Source: Halanaerobiales bacterium (GTDB lineage Bacteria > Bacillota > Halanaerobiia > Halanaerobiales > DTU029). Taken from it: DNA of 64,000 bases. How positions within the stretch are numbered: the first letter of the stretch is position 1; the number at the start of each line of letters is the position of its first letter. A program made the position numbers and the translations under genes. Shown piece by piece: positions 34,926-43,837 of this stretch. The notes beneath the pieces are model-generated. The model was not told the origin of the DNA. It was given only the letters and a program-made list of their open reading frames with translations, and did no database searches. The stretch covers positions 17,519 through 81,518 of the forward strand of contig JARRCS010000024.1 of NCBI GenBank assembly GCA_029981855.1. The letters are read 5' to 3'.

Positions 34926-35209
34926 CTCATTAACATTTAACATATGTTATGTTTGACTTTCTTAAGGGGTTGCCGTCCGTGGCAACCTCTGAACGGGATA
35001 CCGCCACACATTTTATAACCAATATATTCTCGCTGCGCCGCCTATGGAGGCTTGGGTACAGGGAGAAAGGTTTTGGGGCAGGTCTGTAAGACATCCCCTC
35101 GTTAACCTAGACGGCTTGACTGAACCTAAGATAGGAGTTATCTAAGGTTCAATCTACGCCTGTAAACTCGGGGACGTCGGGAACACGACATCGTTATATG
35201 AAATCGCGG
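34926..35209 (+). repeat. Structured GC-richer region D ending in an attC-like arm
   Basis: Several hairpins stand out: GGGGTTGCC/GGCAACCTC near 34976-34989, GTCT/AGAC inside a GGGG/CCCC stem near 35076-35098, and TGAACCTAAGATA/TATCTAAGGTTCA near 35119-35149. It ends with GTTATATGAAATCGCGG (35193-35209). There is no open frame of note. It could be a long attC-like site or a structured RNA. Confidence 0.5.
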
Positions 35210-35210
35210 T

Positions 35211-35630
35211 TTACTGTATATTTTGTAAGGTTAAAAATTCAGAAGGACTTAGAGGTTTTACATTACTATGTTTGAAATCATCTAAATTTCTAGTTATTAT
35301 ATAATCTATACCAATTTTTAAAGAACTTATTTCTATGACCGCATCTTCATAATCTTTAATTTTAGAGTTAAGAGCACCTCTAAGGATGTTCTCTGTAATA
35401 GGAATAGTATGAAACAAGTCAAGTAATTCTCCAAGAACATATTTAACTTTAGTGGTATCATTATGATTTTTCATAAGGAAGTAAGCTAATGTTGTTACTT
35501 CGTGGGCGCAAATATACCCTTCGATAACTCCATTAGTACAAAGGCTAAAAATTTTGGCAGCCTGGGCATGATTTCCTCTCTTGTTTAAAAAGTCTAAAAT
35601 AATGTTAAGATCAATGGTTACCTTTTTCAT
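35211..35630 (-). CDS. PIN-domain toxin
   Basis: A 139-residue PIN protein. Acidic residues appear at KVTIDLNIILDFL (D7 and D13), HEVTTLAYF (E), KDYEDAVIEI (two D/E) and TRNLDDF. The family is close to proteins annotated as PIN toxins with DUF6364-type antitoxins. Its start overlaps the antitoxin gene by 20 bases. Its stop codon lies only 2 bases from the GTTATATGAAATCGCGG arm, so the gene fills its cassette completely. Confidence 0.82.
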   Translation of the reverse strand: MKKVTIDLNIILDFLNKRGNHAQAAKIFSLCTNGVIEGYICAHEVTTLAYFLMKNHNDTTKVKYVLGELLDLFHTIPITENILRGALNSKIKDYEDAVIEISSLKIGIDYIITRNLDDFKHSNVKPLSPSEFLTLQNIQ

Positions 35631-35853
35631 AGAACATCTTCCTTAATTCTTTTTTATCGGGGATAGGTTGATCTTCAAAAATTCCATATAAGTTTTCTAT
35701 TCTTGGGTGTACTTTATTTTTGTTTTCTTGTTTTTTTAGTTGAAGGAAATATTCTTCAACCATTTTTGAAATAGATTGATTTGTTTCTTTCGAAAAATGG
35801 TGTGCAAATTTAATTAAATCTTCATCAATACTTAACGTTAATTTCTTTTGCAT
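35611..35853 (-). CDS. Antitoxin of the DUF6364 type
   Basis: An 80-residue protein. The start KKLTLSIDEDLIKFAHHFSKET with ISKMVEEYF resembles an RHH DNA-binding fold, and the C-terminal PRIENLYGIF is a toxin-binding tail. ATG 35853 has AAGGGGTGA at 8 bases; GTG 35862 and ATG 35859 are too near that SD. A consensus promoter with overlapping palindrome lies just upstream. Confidence 0.8.
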   Translation of the reverse strand: MQKKLTLSIDEDLIKFAHHFSKETNQSISKMVEEYFLQLKKQENKNKVHPRIENLYGIFEDQPIPDKKELRKMFYEKGNH

Positions 35854-35866
35854 TTTCATCACCCCT

Positions 35867-35905
35867 TACGTATACTATTATAATATTATACGTATGATTT
35901 GTCAA
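35867..35905 (-). promoter_or_regulatory. Consensus promoter with ACGTATA palindrome
   Basis: On the minus strand TTGACA (35905-35900), 17 bp, TATAAT (35882-35877). Inverted ACGTATA/TATACGT arms lie on both sides of the -10 box within 35867-35893, suited to antitoxin autorepression. Confidence 0.8.
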
Positions 35906-35920
35906 AGGTGTTAAAATTAT

Positions 35921-36050
35921 CCGCGACTTCACATAACTTAATAGGATGGGACAATTATTGGTTACATAATAATGTGGCAAAACCAACCGACTTTTTCATG
36001 CTACCAATTTTTTTAACAGCGCAAATCCCCATTTTTTAGTAATTTCAAAT
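35921..36050 (+). repeat. attC-like site E
   Basis: CCGCGACTTCACATAAC (35921-35937) is the inverted partner, with two mismatches, of GTTATATGAAATCGCGG at 35193-35209. The rest is AT-rich and ends with the second copy of TTTAGTAATTTCAAAT (36035-36050). Confidence 0.55.
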
Positions 36051-36106
36051 CACCGCCGTATAATTTATCTATAATGTCTAAATTGGACATCTTGTCTCGC
36101 CTGTTT

Positions 36107-36664
36107 TTATAAATGAACAATTTGCTTTCCTCCGGCTGAATATATTTTATGTATTTTATATTTTAAAACTACTGCATTTCTGGCCCTTCTATCATCAGAA
36201 ATAAAGTAATTTATCTTTTCCTTTTCTATATCCCTTAATAAAATTATCATCTGTAAAGTTCTTATTTCCCCAATATTATCTTCTATAGTTCTATCTATAT
36301 CTTCAAGCTCAGCGATAAGCCTGTCCGGTTCATTTAAATAATTCTCAAGTTTAGAATAAAGATTACTATAATCAATACCAAATATTTCAAGAGCCTGTTT
36401 TAACGAGTCAAGAAATAGTTCTTTTATTTCTAATTTATTAAATAACTCTTTATCAGTAATTAAAACTATTTTATTAGCATTAATCAATTTGTTAAGTAAT
36501 TTCACTGTTTCTTCCGGCCATTTTACTTCCTGATAAACTCGTTCATGGAGATAACATTTATCAAATATATCAATTATCCGCTGCAATAAACCGGAATTAT
36601 TCCGACTCATTTTAATAATTACATCAGTATCTAAACAGGCAATCTTCTTATTAGCTTTACTCAT
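36107..36664 (-). CDS. PIN-like nuclease partner of the XRE-ImmA module
   Basis: About 185 residues. The N-terminal block KIACLDTDVIIKMSRN and the late block YFISDDRRARNAVVLKYKI hold the acidic residues of a PIN-like fold. I infer a toxin nuclease, because the two genes before it encode an XRE regulator and an ImmA-type protease. ATG 36664 overlaps the protease stop by 8 bases (ATGAGTAA). No close family name comes to mind. Confidence 0.65.
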   Translation of the reverse strand: MSKANKKIACLDTDVIIKMSRNNSGLLQRIIDIFDKCYLHERVYQEVKWPEETVKLLNKLINANKIVLITDKELFNKLEIKELFLDSLKQALEIFGIDYSNLYSKLENYLNEPDRLIAELEDIDRTIEDNIGEIRTLQMIILLRDIEKEKINYFISDDRRARNAVVLKYKIHKIYSAGGKQIVHL

Positions 36665-37442
36665 TTTGATCATCTTGCCTGATAAAAGCAAGATCCTTCT
36701 CTATTCTTTTTTTCGGTAAAAGCTCTAATTCATCATTATCAAGAATCAAAGCCTGTAAATTACTATATTTAACCTCTCTGGTCCTTTTCTGCCATCTCTC
36801 GCCTATTTTATGTTTTTTTATTTGATATAAAATACCTTTATTCTCATCTCTATCTGGAATAGAAAGCCATTTTCCTGTTTTTTCTTCATTAAGGATTTCT
36901 AATTCATATAACCTGAGAATTATTGTTTTGTAAGGCACAGCAAAGGTATCCATTAATTTTATTATCTTTAATTCATCTATGTCCTTATCACTTTTAACCT
37001 TTAACAAATCTAGTTCTTTCCTTAAGGATTCGTCTGGAACCAGGAGTAAGGCAGCAAATAGATTAGCCTTGCTTTCTTCAAGGTCTATTTTCTCATCATC
37101 ATCTATTATTTTACGATGCAGTAATTCCTTATGGCCATTTTTGATAAAATGATACAATTCATGGGCGGCAGCAAAGATCTGTTTTTCGTAGGGTAAGTAA
37201 GTATTGATATAGATAAAAGTTTGCCCTTTATATTCACAGATAAAACCACACAGTTCTTCATCTTCAATAGGAAAAAGTAATAAGTCTATCCCTTCCATCT
37301 CTTCAATTATTCTAAAAATATCATCCTGTAAAACCTTATCCCGGGCCCCGGTATATTTTTCTTGAAAAAATAAAACTTCTTTCTTAATATCCTCATACAA
37401 ATCCGGCCTTACTTTTTTGATGGTTTCTTCTAATAATCTCAT
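36657..37442 (-). CDS. ImmA/IrrE family metallopeptidase
   Basis: A 261-residue protein with the zinc-protease motif H94-E95-x2-H98 (AAHELYHFIKNGH) and a following acidic Leu-rich block (DLEESKANLFAALLLVP), as in ImmA/IrrE. These proteases cleave a paired XRE repressor after a signal. ATG 37442 has AAGGTGTGG at 8 bases. The XRE gene lies just upstream and a PIN-like gene just downstream, forming a three-gene unit. Confidence 0.85.
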   Translation of the reverse strand: MRLLEETIKKVRPDLYEDIKKEVLFFQEKYTGARDKVLQDDIFRIIEEMEGIDLLLFPIEDEELCGFICEYKGQTFIYINTYLPYEKQIFAAAHELYHFIKNGHKELLHRKIIDDDEKIDLEESKANLFAALLLVPDESLRKELDLLKVKSDKDIDELKIIKLMDTFAVPYKTIILRLYELEILNEEKTGKWLSIPDRDENKGILYQIKKHKIGERWQKRTREVKYSNLQALILDNDELELLPKKRIEKDLAFIRQDDQNE

Positions 37443-37455
37443 TCCATACCACACC

Positions 37456-37821
37456 TTATTCAGAAAACAAATCCTGTTGGGCATTATTTAGATCACAGTG
37501 AAAGATAATTAAATCCATAATCTTTTTTGCCTTGTTCAATCCCTCTTTTGCCTTTTCAGATGTAACTTCCCCCATAAAGGCAATAATAGGATCCTCTTCT
37601 GCCTCTTTAGAAGGCTGTTTTACTAATTCCTCAAGATCTATATCTAATATTTCTGCTATCATTTTAACTTCTTCTAGAGTAATATTTTTTCTGCCATGGA
37701 TTATCTTATTGACAATCTGTCTGGAAATACCTAACTCTTCAGCTAAACGGACCTGGCTCCAGCCAATCTCATCTAAGCGCTTTTGTATTCTATTACCAAC
37801 TATTGTATTAAACGAAAGCAT
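37456..37821 (-). CDS. XRE family transcriptional regulator
   Basis: A 121-residue protein. The HTH is in residues 8-65 (GWSQVRLAEELGISRQIVNKI, then ITLEEVKMIAEILDIDLEEL). The C-terminal part is acidic and helical, a possible cleavage or docking region for the ImmA-like protease. AGGAGGTGA lies before the ATG, and a TTGATT-17-TATAAT promoter lies 21 bp upstream. It probably represses its own operon. Confidence 0.88.
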   Translation of the reverse strand: MLSFNTIVGNRIQKRLDEIGWSQVRLAEELGISRQIVNKIIHGRKNITLEEVKMIAEILDIDLEELVKQPSKEAEEDPIIAFMGEVTSEKAKEGLNKAKKIMDLIIFHCDLNNAQQDLFSE

Positions 37822-37841
37822 TTATTTCACCTCCTGTTTAA

Positions 37842-37870
37842 ATTATAACACTTGCCGTTTATTAAATCAA
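37842..37870 (-). promoter_or_regulatory. Promoter of the XRE-ImmA-PIN operon
   Basis: On the minus strand TTGATT (37870-37865), 17 bp, TATAAT (37847-37842). Confidence 0.7.
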
Positions 37871-37964
37871 TATAAAATTTACATAATCTATTATATGCAG
37901 TTTTTTTGTAAATGATACATTGACATATGAAAATACGGAGAAATCTTAAAATCTCCAAAAACTT

Positions 37965-38333
37965 TGCTGGTACATAATCAGCTTAGCAAATGCCTATGCA
38001 ATCCAGGAATTTTTTAAAGATAAAGATATAAAAAATCTGTTTGGACCTGATGTTGAAATTAAAGACCTAAATGATGATTGTCTGGGTAGAGTCTTAGATA
38101 AAATCGATGATGCCGGTCCTAAAAAAGTCTTCTCTACAATTGCTTTTAATGTTATCGATTTAGAAGATATTGAATTAGATACTTTACACGCTGATACCAC
38201 CTCCTGGACTCTTTATGGTGAATATGATAATAGAGATTCTGAAGATGAATCAGGTCCAATAAATATCACTTACGTTTCTGTGAAGAGGGATAAAGTTGAG
38301 GCTGATCATCTTAACTTTACCCTACTCGATTAA
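37965..38333 (+). pseudogene. Truncated IS1634-like transposase (DUF4277 N-terminal part)
   Basis: An open frame without a usable start reads AYAIQEFFKDKDIKNLFGPD, LNDDCLGRVLDKIDDAGPKK, then LHADTTSWTLYGEYD and PINITY. These are N-terminal blocks of IS1634-family transposases. The catalytic DDE part is missing; after ITY the sequence diverges and ends at TAA 38331. It marks one boundary of the toxin-antitoxin island. Confidence 0.75.
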
Positions 38334-38399
38334 TAAAACAGCTGGTAAATTATTAAAGTCAATAGTTAGGGCAAAAGTGATTCCAATAAGCCCAATAAA

Positions 38400-39302
38400 T
38401 CATGCAAAAAGCTCTGTACTCAAATAGCGCTCACCGGTATCGGGGGCTATGGCAACGATCGTCTTATCCCCGGATACTTCACCGGCCAGCTTCCGGGTGG
38501 CGGCATAGGCTGCCCCTGATGAGATCCCGACAAGTAATCCATGAACCCTGGCCAGTTCTCTCGCTGCCTCCATAGCTTCCTCATTCCTGATCTTGATAAC
38601 CCGGTCAATAATCTTTGTGTTGAGAACCTCAGGAATAAAACCGGCACCGATCCCCTGAATCTTGTGGGGGGCCGGTTTTTCTCCAGAGAGGACGGCAGAA
38701 TCGGCTGGTTCAACGGCGATAACCTGAATTTCAGGATTTTTCTCCTTCAGGACCTCGCCCACACCGGTCAGGGTACCGCCTGTTCCGACCCCGGCTACAA
38801 AATAATCAATTTTTCCTCCCGTATCCTCCAGGATCTCCCGGGCGGTGGTTTTGCGGTGGATTTCGGGGTTAGCCGGGTTTTCAAACTGCTGTGGCATAAA
38901 GTAGTTATCGTTTTCGGTAACTAGCTCCTTCGCTTTATTGATGGCTCCCTTCATTCCTTCTGCTCCCGGGGTCAGAACTAGTTCCGCCCCATAGGCTTTA
39001 AGTAGCTTGCGCCTCTCCACACTCATGGTATCAGGCATGGTTAATATAACCTTATAACCCCTGGCTGCCCCGATCAGGGCAAGTCCAATCCCCGTATTAC
39101 CACTGGTGGGTTCGACAATAGTTCCCCCTGCCTTCAGCTTGCCGCTCTCTTCAGCAGCCTTAATCATACTATAGCAGATCCGGTCCTTAACACTCCCCCC
39201 TGGATTAGACCTCTCGAGTTTCAGAAGGATATTAGGGGCCTCCTTTACCTTAATCATCGGTGTATTACCGATAAGTTCGGTTACATTATTATAGATCGCC
39301 AT
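38400..39302 (-). CDS. cysK: Cysteine synthase (O-acetylserine sulfhydrylase)
   Basis: PLP enzyme of about 300 residues that joins O-acetylserine and sulfide. It shows [10 protein letters not shown] at the N-terminus, PLP-lysine in NPGGSVKDR, the [11 protein letters not shown] phosphate/substrate loop and [15 protein letters not shown] 39302 has GGAGGAG at 7 bases; the frame extends to GTG 39311 but that lies too close to the SD. It has its own consensus promoter at 39439-39467. It complements cysE at 12829, but the two are not in one operon here. Confidence 0.97.
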   Translation of the reverse strand: MAIYNNVTELIGNTPMIKVKEAPNILLKLERSNPGGSVKDRICYSMIKAAEESGKLKAGGTIVEPTSGNTGIGLALIGAARGYKVILTMPDTMSVERRKLLKAYGAELVLTPGAEGMKGAINKAKELVTENDNYFMPQQFENPANPEIHRKTTAREILEDTGGKIDYFVAGVGTGGTLTGVGEVLKEKNPEIQVIAVEPADSAVLSGEKPAPHKIQGIGAGFIPEVLNTKIIDRVIKIRNEEAMEAARELARVHGLLVGISSGAAYAATRKLAGEVSGDKTIVAIAPDTGERYLSTELFA

Positions 39303-39438
39303 TTTTTTCACTCCTCCTAAAGTTAAGTATTGTTAATTTTCCGGGTATTATGCCGGATGTCAGTTAAGTTAAGTAAAGGAATTAAGCAACCCGAAACACC
39401 AAAGTAGAGTAAACCGATATACTTTTACTACTTTATAT

Positions 39439-39467
39439 ATTATAGCTTTTTTCTGAGATTTTGTCAA
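39439..39467 (-). promoter_or_regulatory. Consensus promoter of cysK
   Basis: On the minus strand TTGACA (39467-39462), 17 bp, TATAAT (39444-39439). A leader of about 130 bases follows with no recognised riboswitch. Confidence 0.85.
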
Positions 39468-39541
39468 ATTTAAACCTGCATTTTGCTAAAGCTTTTAATT
39501 GTTCGTCTCCTGTTAAAATAGATTACTTTTCGCATGTTAAA

Positions 39542-39562
39542 AGGGCCACAATCAGTGGCCCT
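39542..39562 (-). terminator. Terminator of the cotJ operon
   Basis: AGGGCCAC/GTGGCCCT with a 5-base loop; on the minus strand it is followed by TTTTAA. Confidence 0.8.
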
Positions 39563-39622
39563 CCAGAATTTATATCATCAACTATAAGCAATATAATACC
39601 TGGCTTATTTCTCCCTGCTTTG

Positions 39623-40201
39623 TCATTTATCCCGGTGTTCCGGGTTCTCCATATAATCATATAATAGATCCAGAACCTCACCGAAACGCTGGAAATGGAC
39701 GACCTCCCTTTCCCGCAGGAAGGAGAGGGTATCGATAATAGCGGGGTCATTTGTCATATCGATCAGGTTTTCATAGGTCGCCCTGGCCTTTTGTTCTGCT
39801 GCCAGGTCTTCAGTGATTGAGGCAATCGGGTCCTCATGGGACTGGAAGTAGGCTGCTACAAAGGGAACGCCCGACGCATCTGTTGGATAATTGGCCCGCC
39901 CGTGCTGGACGTAATGTGGTGCAAAACCTGATTCCCTTAAGACATCTGCTGGAATCCCTTTAACCAGCTTATAAACCAGCGTACCAACAATCTCAAAATG
40001 AGCCAGTTCTTCGGTACCGATATCATTGAGGGTTGCCTTGGCTTCCGGGATAGGCATTGTATACATCTGAGATATATACCTCAGTGATGCCGAGAGTTCA
40101 CCATCCGGGCCTCCGAACTGGGTAATAACCAGAGAAGCAAATTCAGGATCCTGTCTTCTTATATTGGCCGGATATTCAAGGTATTTTTTGTATTCCCACA
40201 T
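39623..40201 (-). CDS. cotJC: Spore coat protein CotJC (manganese catalase-like)
   Basis: A 192-residue ferritin-like protein of the Mn-catalase family found in the spore coat. Visible are MWEYKKYLEYPANIRRQDPEFA at the start, IGTEELAHFEIVGTL (metal ligands Glu/His) and LREREVVHFQRFGE. AAAGGAGG sits just before ATG 40201. It is the last gene of cotJABC and supports an endospore-forming host. Mother-cell sigma-E control is known in Bacillus; no clear sigma-E promoter could be confirmed here. Confidence 0.95.
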   Translation of the reverse strand: MWEYKKYLEYPANIRRQDPEFASLVITQFGGPDGELSASLRYISQMYTMPIPEAKATLNDIGTEELAHFEIVGTLVYKLVKGIPADVLRESGFAPHYVQHGRANYPTDASGVPFVAAYFQSHEDPIASITEDLAAEQKARATYENLIDMTNDPAIIDTLSFLREREVVHFQRFGEVLDLLYDYMENPEHRDK

Positions 40202-40224
40202 AAAACAATCCTCCTTTCGGTTAA

Positions 40225-40488
40225 TTAATATTCTATCTCCCAGGGCCATGGTTCGTCGATCCACTGCCATGGATAATCTGCTTCCGGATAAGTCGGATAT
40301 AATGGACCATAGAGTTTCTGATATTCCATTTCTCTTCTTGCCAAACGCTCGGCAAGGTCATTATGCAGATCTAAAACGGTCTGATCGGTTGGATGGGTAT
40401 TTAAATAGAGCACGGTTTCGAGTACTGCAAAATTAAGCTGCATAATTTCCTTTAGCATTTCCACATTGATCCGACCTCTTCTATCCAT
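40225..40488 (-). CDS. cotJB: Spore coat protein CotJB
   Basis: An 87-residue protein with LKEIMQLNFAVLETVLYLNTHP, typical of CotJB, and a Trp/Pro-rich end. It is part of the spore coat assembly with CotJA and CotJC. GGAGGTGA precedes ATG 40488. It lies 23 bp before cotJC in the same operon. Confidence 0.93.
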   Translation of the reverse strand: MDRRGRINVEMLKEIMQLNFAVLETVLYLNTHPTDQTVLDLHNDLAERLARREMEYQKLYGPLYPTYPEADYPWQWIDEPWPWEIEY

Positions 40489-40533
40489 AAAATTTCACCT
40501 CCATCTATTTAATGGCCGAAGGCCAATTTGTTC

Positions 40534-40722
40534 TTAATAATATCCTCTACAGCGATCTGGCTTGTAAGGCATCCAGAGTTCGGGGAATAGGGTTCCCTTT
40601 CTTAATGCCTCTGCCGGTGAGTAGCTCTCCGAATAACGCTGGTAGGGGACATAGGCATGAGCCAGTCTCATTTTACTCATTCCGGGACCCGGTCCATAAT
40701 ACTTCTGGGCATCTGTATCCAT
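40534..40722 (-). CDS. cotJA: Spore coat protein CotJA
   Basis: A 62-residue protein with LAHAYVPYQRYSESYSPAEAL and the C-terminal GTLFPELWMPY, both typical of CotJA. AAAGGAGG precedes ATG 40722. The open frame continues upstream to 40785 without an SD, so I reject the longer form. First gene of the coat operon. The GCCAATTTGTTC repeat core lies just after its stop. Confidence 0.92.
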   Translation of the reverse strand: MDTDAQKYYGPGPGMSKMRLAHAYVPYQRYSESYSPAEALRKGTLFPELWMPYKPDRCRGYY

Positions 40723-40936
40723 CCAGAATCCTCCTTTCATAAAAGCCAGAGCTTTAAACCTTCTGGAAATGACTATTTTGAACAATTAATAATCTTAAAT
40801 ACCAAAAACAACATTGAGTAGAGGTTAAATTATATTTATTATATATTATGGTAAACTGGTTATTAGTGTTCAAAAATTATTAGAAAATGTCATTTCAGGC
40901 AGGAAAATTAAAAGAGGTGGAGAATATATTTAATAG

Positions 40937-40948
40937 TGGCATAGACCA
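40937..40948 (+). promoter_or_regulatory. GntR operator candidate before the nag operon
   Basis: TGGCATAGACCA differs at one base from a perfect palindrome and from the sites before the second GntR gene (52458-52469). It resembles the dre/NagR operator TGGTCTAGACCA. It lies 78 bp before the GntR gene. Confidence 0.65.
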
Positions 40949-41025
40949 CATGCTATATAGTCCACAGCGAGAGAAGAAAAGGTAAACAGAAATGGGAAGA
41001 AAGGTCACGGGAGAGGAGAAGAGAA

Positions 41026-41781
41026 ATGCTGGATAAGATGTATAAAATAAATAAAAATAGTCCGCTCCCTTTATACTACCAGTTAAAAGAGCTATTAATT
41101 GGTCTGATCAAGGAAGGGGAATTAAAACCCGGAGACAAGATTCCCTCGGAGAGGGAGCTCTGCGAATACCATGAGATAAGCAGGATGACCGTTAATAAAG
41201 CCCTTGAACAGCTGGTTCAGGAGGATTACCTCTACCGGGAAAAGGGCAAGGGGACCTTTGTTGCTGAAAGAAAGGAGTCAAAGGTTTTCTCTCCGCTGGC
41301 CAGTTTTACTGCAGAGATGAAGGCTCAGGGTCTTACTGCTTCAACTAAAATCCGGGACTGGGAGATTGTTGAGGCCGGGAAAGAACTGGCCCGGCAGTTA
41401 AAATTAGCACCGGGGGAGAGGGTCTACCGGATAGAGCGCTTAAGGCTAATAGAGGGGACTCCTTTTCTTCTGGAGAAGACCTATCTACCCGTGAAGCTCT
41501 GCCCCGGTTTAAAGGAGAAGATGCTCAGCGACCAATCTCTCTACAGGATTCTGCGGGAGAGATACCATTACAGGCTGGAGCGGGCTGAGGCAACGGTTGA
41601 ACCGGTTCTCATCTCCGGGGAGACTGCGGCAGTTTTAAATGTTGCCGAAGGGATTATGGGTCTTCTCTTTTATCAGCTAACCTTTCTGGAGGGAGGAAAG
41701 CCTGTTGAATATACCCGGGCCTTTTACCGCAGTGATGACTATAAATTTAAAATGAACTTCTTTTATGAGCAAAGCAATTGA
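41026..41781 (+). CDS. GntR/HutC family regulator of amino-sugar use (NagR-like)
   Basis: A 251-residue protein. The N-terminal winged helix (PLYYQLKELLIGLIKEGELKPG and RMTVNKALEQLV) is joined to a UTRA effector domain (SPLASFTAEMKAQGLTAST). NagR/DasR-type regulators respond to glucosamine-6-phosphate or N-acetylglucosamine-6-phosphate. nagA and nagB follow directly. ATG has GAGGAG upstream. A dre-like operator lies in its own promoter region, so autorepression is likely. Confidence 0.9.
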   Translation: MLDKMYKINKNSPLPLYYQLKELLIGLIKEGELKPGDKIPSERELCEYHEISRMTVNKALEQLVQEDYLYREKGKGTFVAERKESKVFSPLASFTAEMKAQGLTASTKIRDWEIVEAGKELARQLKLAPGERVYRIERLRLIEGTPFLLEKTYLPVKLCPGLKEKMLSDQSLYRILRERYHYRLERAEATVEPVLISGETAAVLNVAEGIMGLLFYQLTFLEGGKPVEYTRAFYRSDDYKFKMNFFYEQSN

Positions 41782-41891
41782 TGATCCGGATCAGATACAC
41801 TGAAGAAGGCAAATCTCTGCAGGGCAAACACCAGTAACAGGATGGAAGTTGCAAATAACTGAAAATACTGGCATATAGGGGGATGATTTAT

Positions 41892-43064
41892 TTGAAGTTA
41901 ATCAAGAATATAAGTCTGGTTTTACCGGACCAGGTGCTTAAAAGAAGTGGGATTCTTTTCTCTAACCGGATTGAAAGGATCCTTAAGGAAGAGGAGCTAA
42001 AGGCGGTTGAAGAGAAACCGGATCTGGAGGTAATCGATGGTAGGGGGCTTTATCTCTCTCCCGGTTTTATTGATATCCATATCCACGGGGCGGCTGGCCA
42101 TGATACCATGGATAGCACTTATGAAGCCATTAATATGATCAGCAAAGCAGTAATTAAATCGGGAGTTACCTCTTTTCTACCGACAACGATGACCATGCCA
42201 ATGAAAAGTATCAATAAAGCTCTAAAGAATATCAGAGAGGTTATTTCACGCGGAACTTCAGGGGCCCGCCCCCTGGGTGTCCACCTGGAGGGGCCTTTTA
42301 TCAATCCAGAATATAAAGGAGCTCAGAATGATGAGGATATAGTTTCTCCCGATATCAGTCTTATAGAAAACTACCTGGATGTTATTAAAATTGTCACCAT
42401 TGCTCCTGAACTGGAAGGGGCTAAAGAGCTGGCTAAAAGTCTTACTCAAGGAGGTATAGTAGTATCAGCGGGTCATACCGGGGCGACTTATGAAAAAATA
42501 CTTGAGGCCAGGGGGTGGGGGGTCAATCATATTACCCATCTTTTTAATGCTATGACCGGACTCCACCATCGTCAACCGGGTACAGTCGGGGCAGCCTTGA
42601 CTCTTGATATGACCTGTGAAATAATTGCTGATTTTATTCATCTCCATCCTGCCGTAATTGAACTTGTCTTAAAAATCAAAGATCCGGCAGAGGTTATTTT
42701 AATAACCGATCAAATGATGGCCGGTTCCCTGGGAGAAGGAGTGTACCAGCTGGGGGGTCAGAAGGTTTTTGTTAAAAATGGAGAGGCCCGGCTGGAAAAC
42801 GGCCAGCTGGCCGGAAGCATATTAACCCTGGACCAGGCAATACGTAATATCAATAAGCTGAAGGTACTGTCTTTACCCCGGTTGTTTAATCTTGTTACTT
42901 ACAACCCGGCCAGGTTACTTGGACTGGAAAATGAAATCGGTCAGATAGCTCCGGGCTGCCGGGCTGACCTGGTGCTAATGGATGAAGAATTAAGGGTTAA
43001 AAATGTATACATAGATGGAAGAGAGGTTGTTAAGGAGGGGGAGTTTAATGAGGGTAATCATTGA
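41892..43064 (+). CDS. nagA: N-acetylglucosamine-6-phosphate deacetylase
   Basis: Amidohydrolase of about 390 residues that removes acetate from GlcNAc-6-P. The metal motif is [15 protein letters not shown], with [24 protein letters not shown] and [12 protein letters not shown] further on; [10 protein letters not shown] is the late Asp block. TTG at 41892 has AGGGGG at about 9 bases; ATG 41883 abuts the SD. The product feeds NagB. The C-terminus overlaps nagB by 17 bases. Confidence 0.95.
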   Translation: MKLIKNISLVLPDQVLKRSGILFSNRIERILKEEELKAVEEKPDLEVIDGRGLYLSPGFIDIHIHGAAGHDTMDSTYEAINMISKAVIKSGVTSFLPTTMTMPMKSINKALKNIREVISRGTSGARPLGVHLEGPFINPEYKGAQNDEDIVSPDISLIENYLDVIKIVTIAPELEGAKELAKSLTQGGIVVSAGHTGATYEKILEARGWGVNHITHLFNAMTGLHHRQPGTVGAALTLDMTCEIIADFIHLHPAVIELVLKIKDPAEVILITDQMMAGSLGEGVYQLGGQKVFVKNGEARLENGQLAGSILTLDQAIRNINKLKVLSLPRLFNLVTYNPARLLGLENEIGQIAPGCRADLVLMDEELRVKNVYIDGREVVKEGEFNEGNH

Positions 43065-43773
43065 AGAAGATTATGAAGCAATGAGTAAAAAAGCGGCATT
43101 ACTGGTAGCAAGTCAGATCAATCTAAAACCCAATGCAGTCCTCGGGCTGGCAACGGGGGAGACCCCTTTAGGGATGTACCGCCAATTAATCAAGATGTAC
43201 CGGAAGGGAGAGATCGATTTCTCCGAAGTTATAACCTTTAATCTGGATGAATACTACCGGCTCCCTCCCGATAATTCCCGGAGTTACCATTATTATATGC
43301 AGGAAAACTTTTTTAACCATATTAATATTCACCCCGGGAATACCCATCTTCCTGATGGGATGGCAGCAGATATAGATGAGGAATGTAGTAGATATGAGGA
43401 GATGATCAGGCAGAATGGGGGTATAGATTTACAGATCCTGGGGGTTGGTTCCAACGGTCATATTGGTTTTAACGAACCGGCTGAACGGTTAAATGTAACC
43501 ACCCATCTGGTCAGCCTGACCGAAGAAACGATCAGGGCCAACAGCAGGTTTTTCAATTCACCGGACGATGTGCCCCGGAAGGCTGTATCGGTTGGAATAG
43601 CAACTATCCTGAAGGCGAGGAGGATAATCCTTCTGGCCAGCGGTCGAAATAAGGCCCGGGCTATAAAAAAGACGGTCAACGGTTATGTTGATACCAAAGT
43701 CCCTTCATCTTTACTCCAGACCCACCCGGAGGTAACATTAATTATCGATCAGGAAGCAGCCAGCCTTCTTTAG
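43048..43773 (+). CDS. nagB: Glucosamine-6-phosphate deaminase
   Basis: A 241-residue isomerase/deaminase converting GlcN-6-P to fructose-6-P and ammonia. It shows [41 protein letters not shown] and the ending [22 protein letters not shown] 43048 has AAGGAGG well placed; the frame start at 43015 lies inside nagA. A paralogous 3' fragment of the same gene is at 52541-52612. The terminator overlaps its stop codon. Confidence 0.96.
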   Translation: MRVIIEEDYEAMSKKAALLVASQINLKPNAVLGLATGETPLGMYRQLIKMYRKGEIDFSEVITFNLDEYYRLPPDNSRSYHYYMQENFFNHINIHPGNTHLPDGMAADIDEECSRYEEMIRQNGGIDLQILGVGSNGHIGFNEPAERLNVTTHLVSLTEETIRANSRFFNSPDDVPRKAVSVGIATILKARRIILLASGRNKARAIKKTVNGYVDTKVPSSLLQTHPEVTLIIDQEAASLL

Positions 43774-43785
43774 GGCTGGTTTTTT
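43760..43785 (+). terminator. Terminator of the nag operon
   Basis: CCAGCC (43760-43765) pairs with GGCTGG (43774-43779), then T6. The stem overlaps the last codons of nagB. Confidence 0.9.
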
Positions 43786-43837
43786 CATTACTCCTTAAAA
43801 TGGGACGAGTTTTCCTGGCTATAGGTTTTAGGTTTAG

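Noticed and set aside
33504..35209. CRISPR array
   Set aside because: The repeats are long, palindromic, irregularly spaced and separated by genes, not by uniform spacers.
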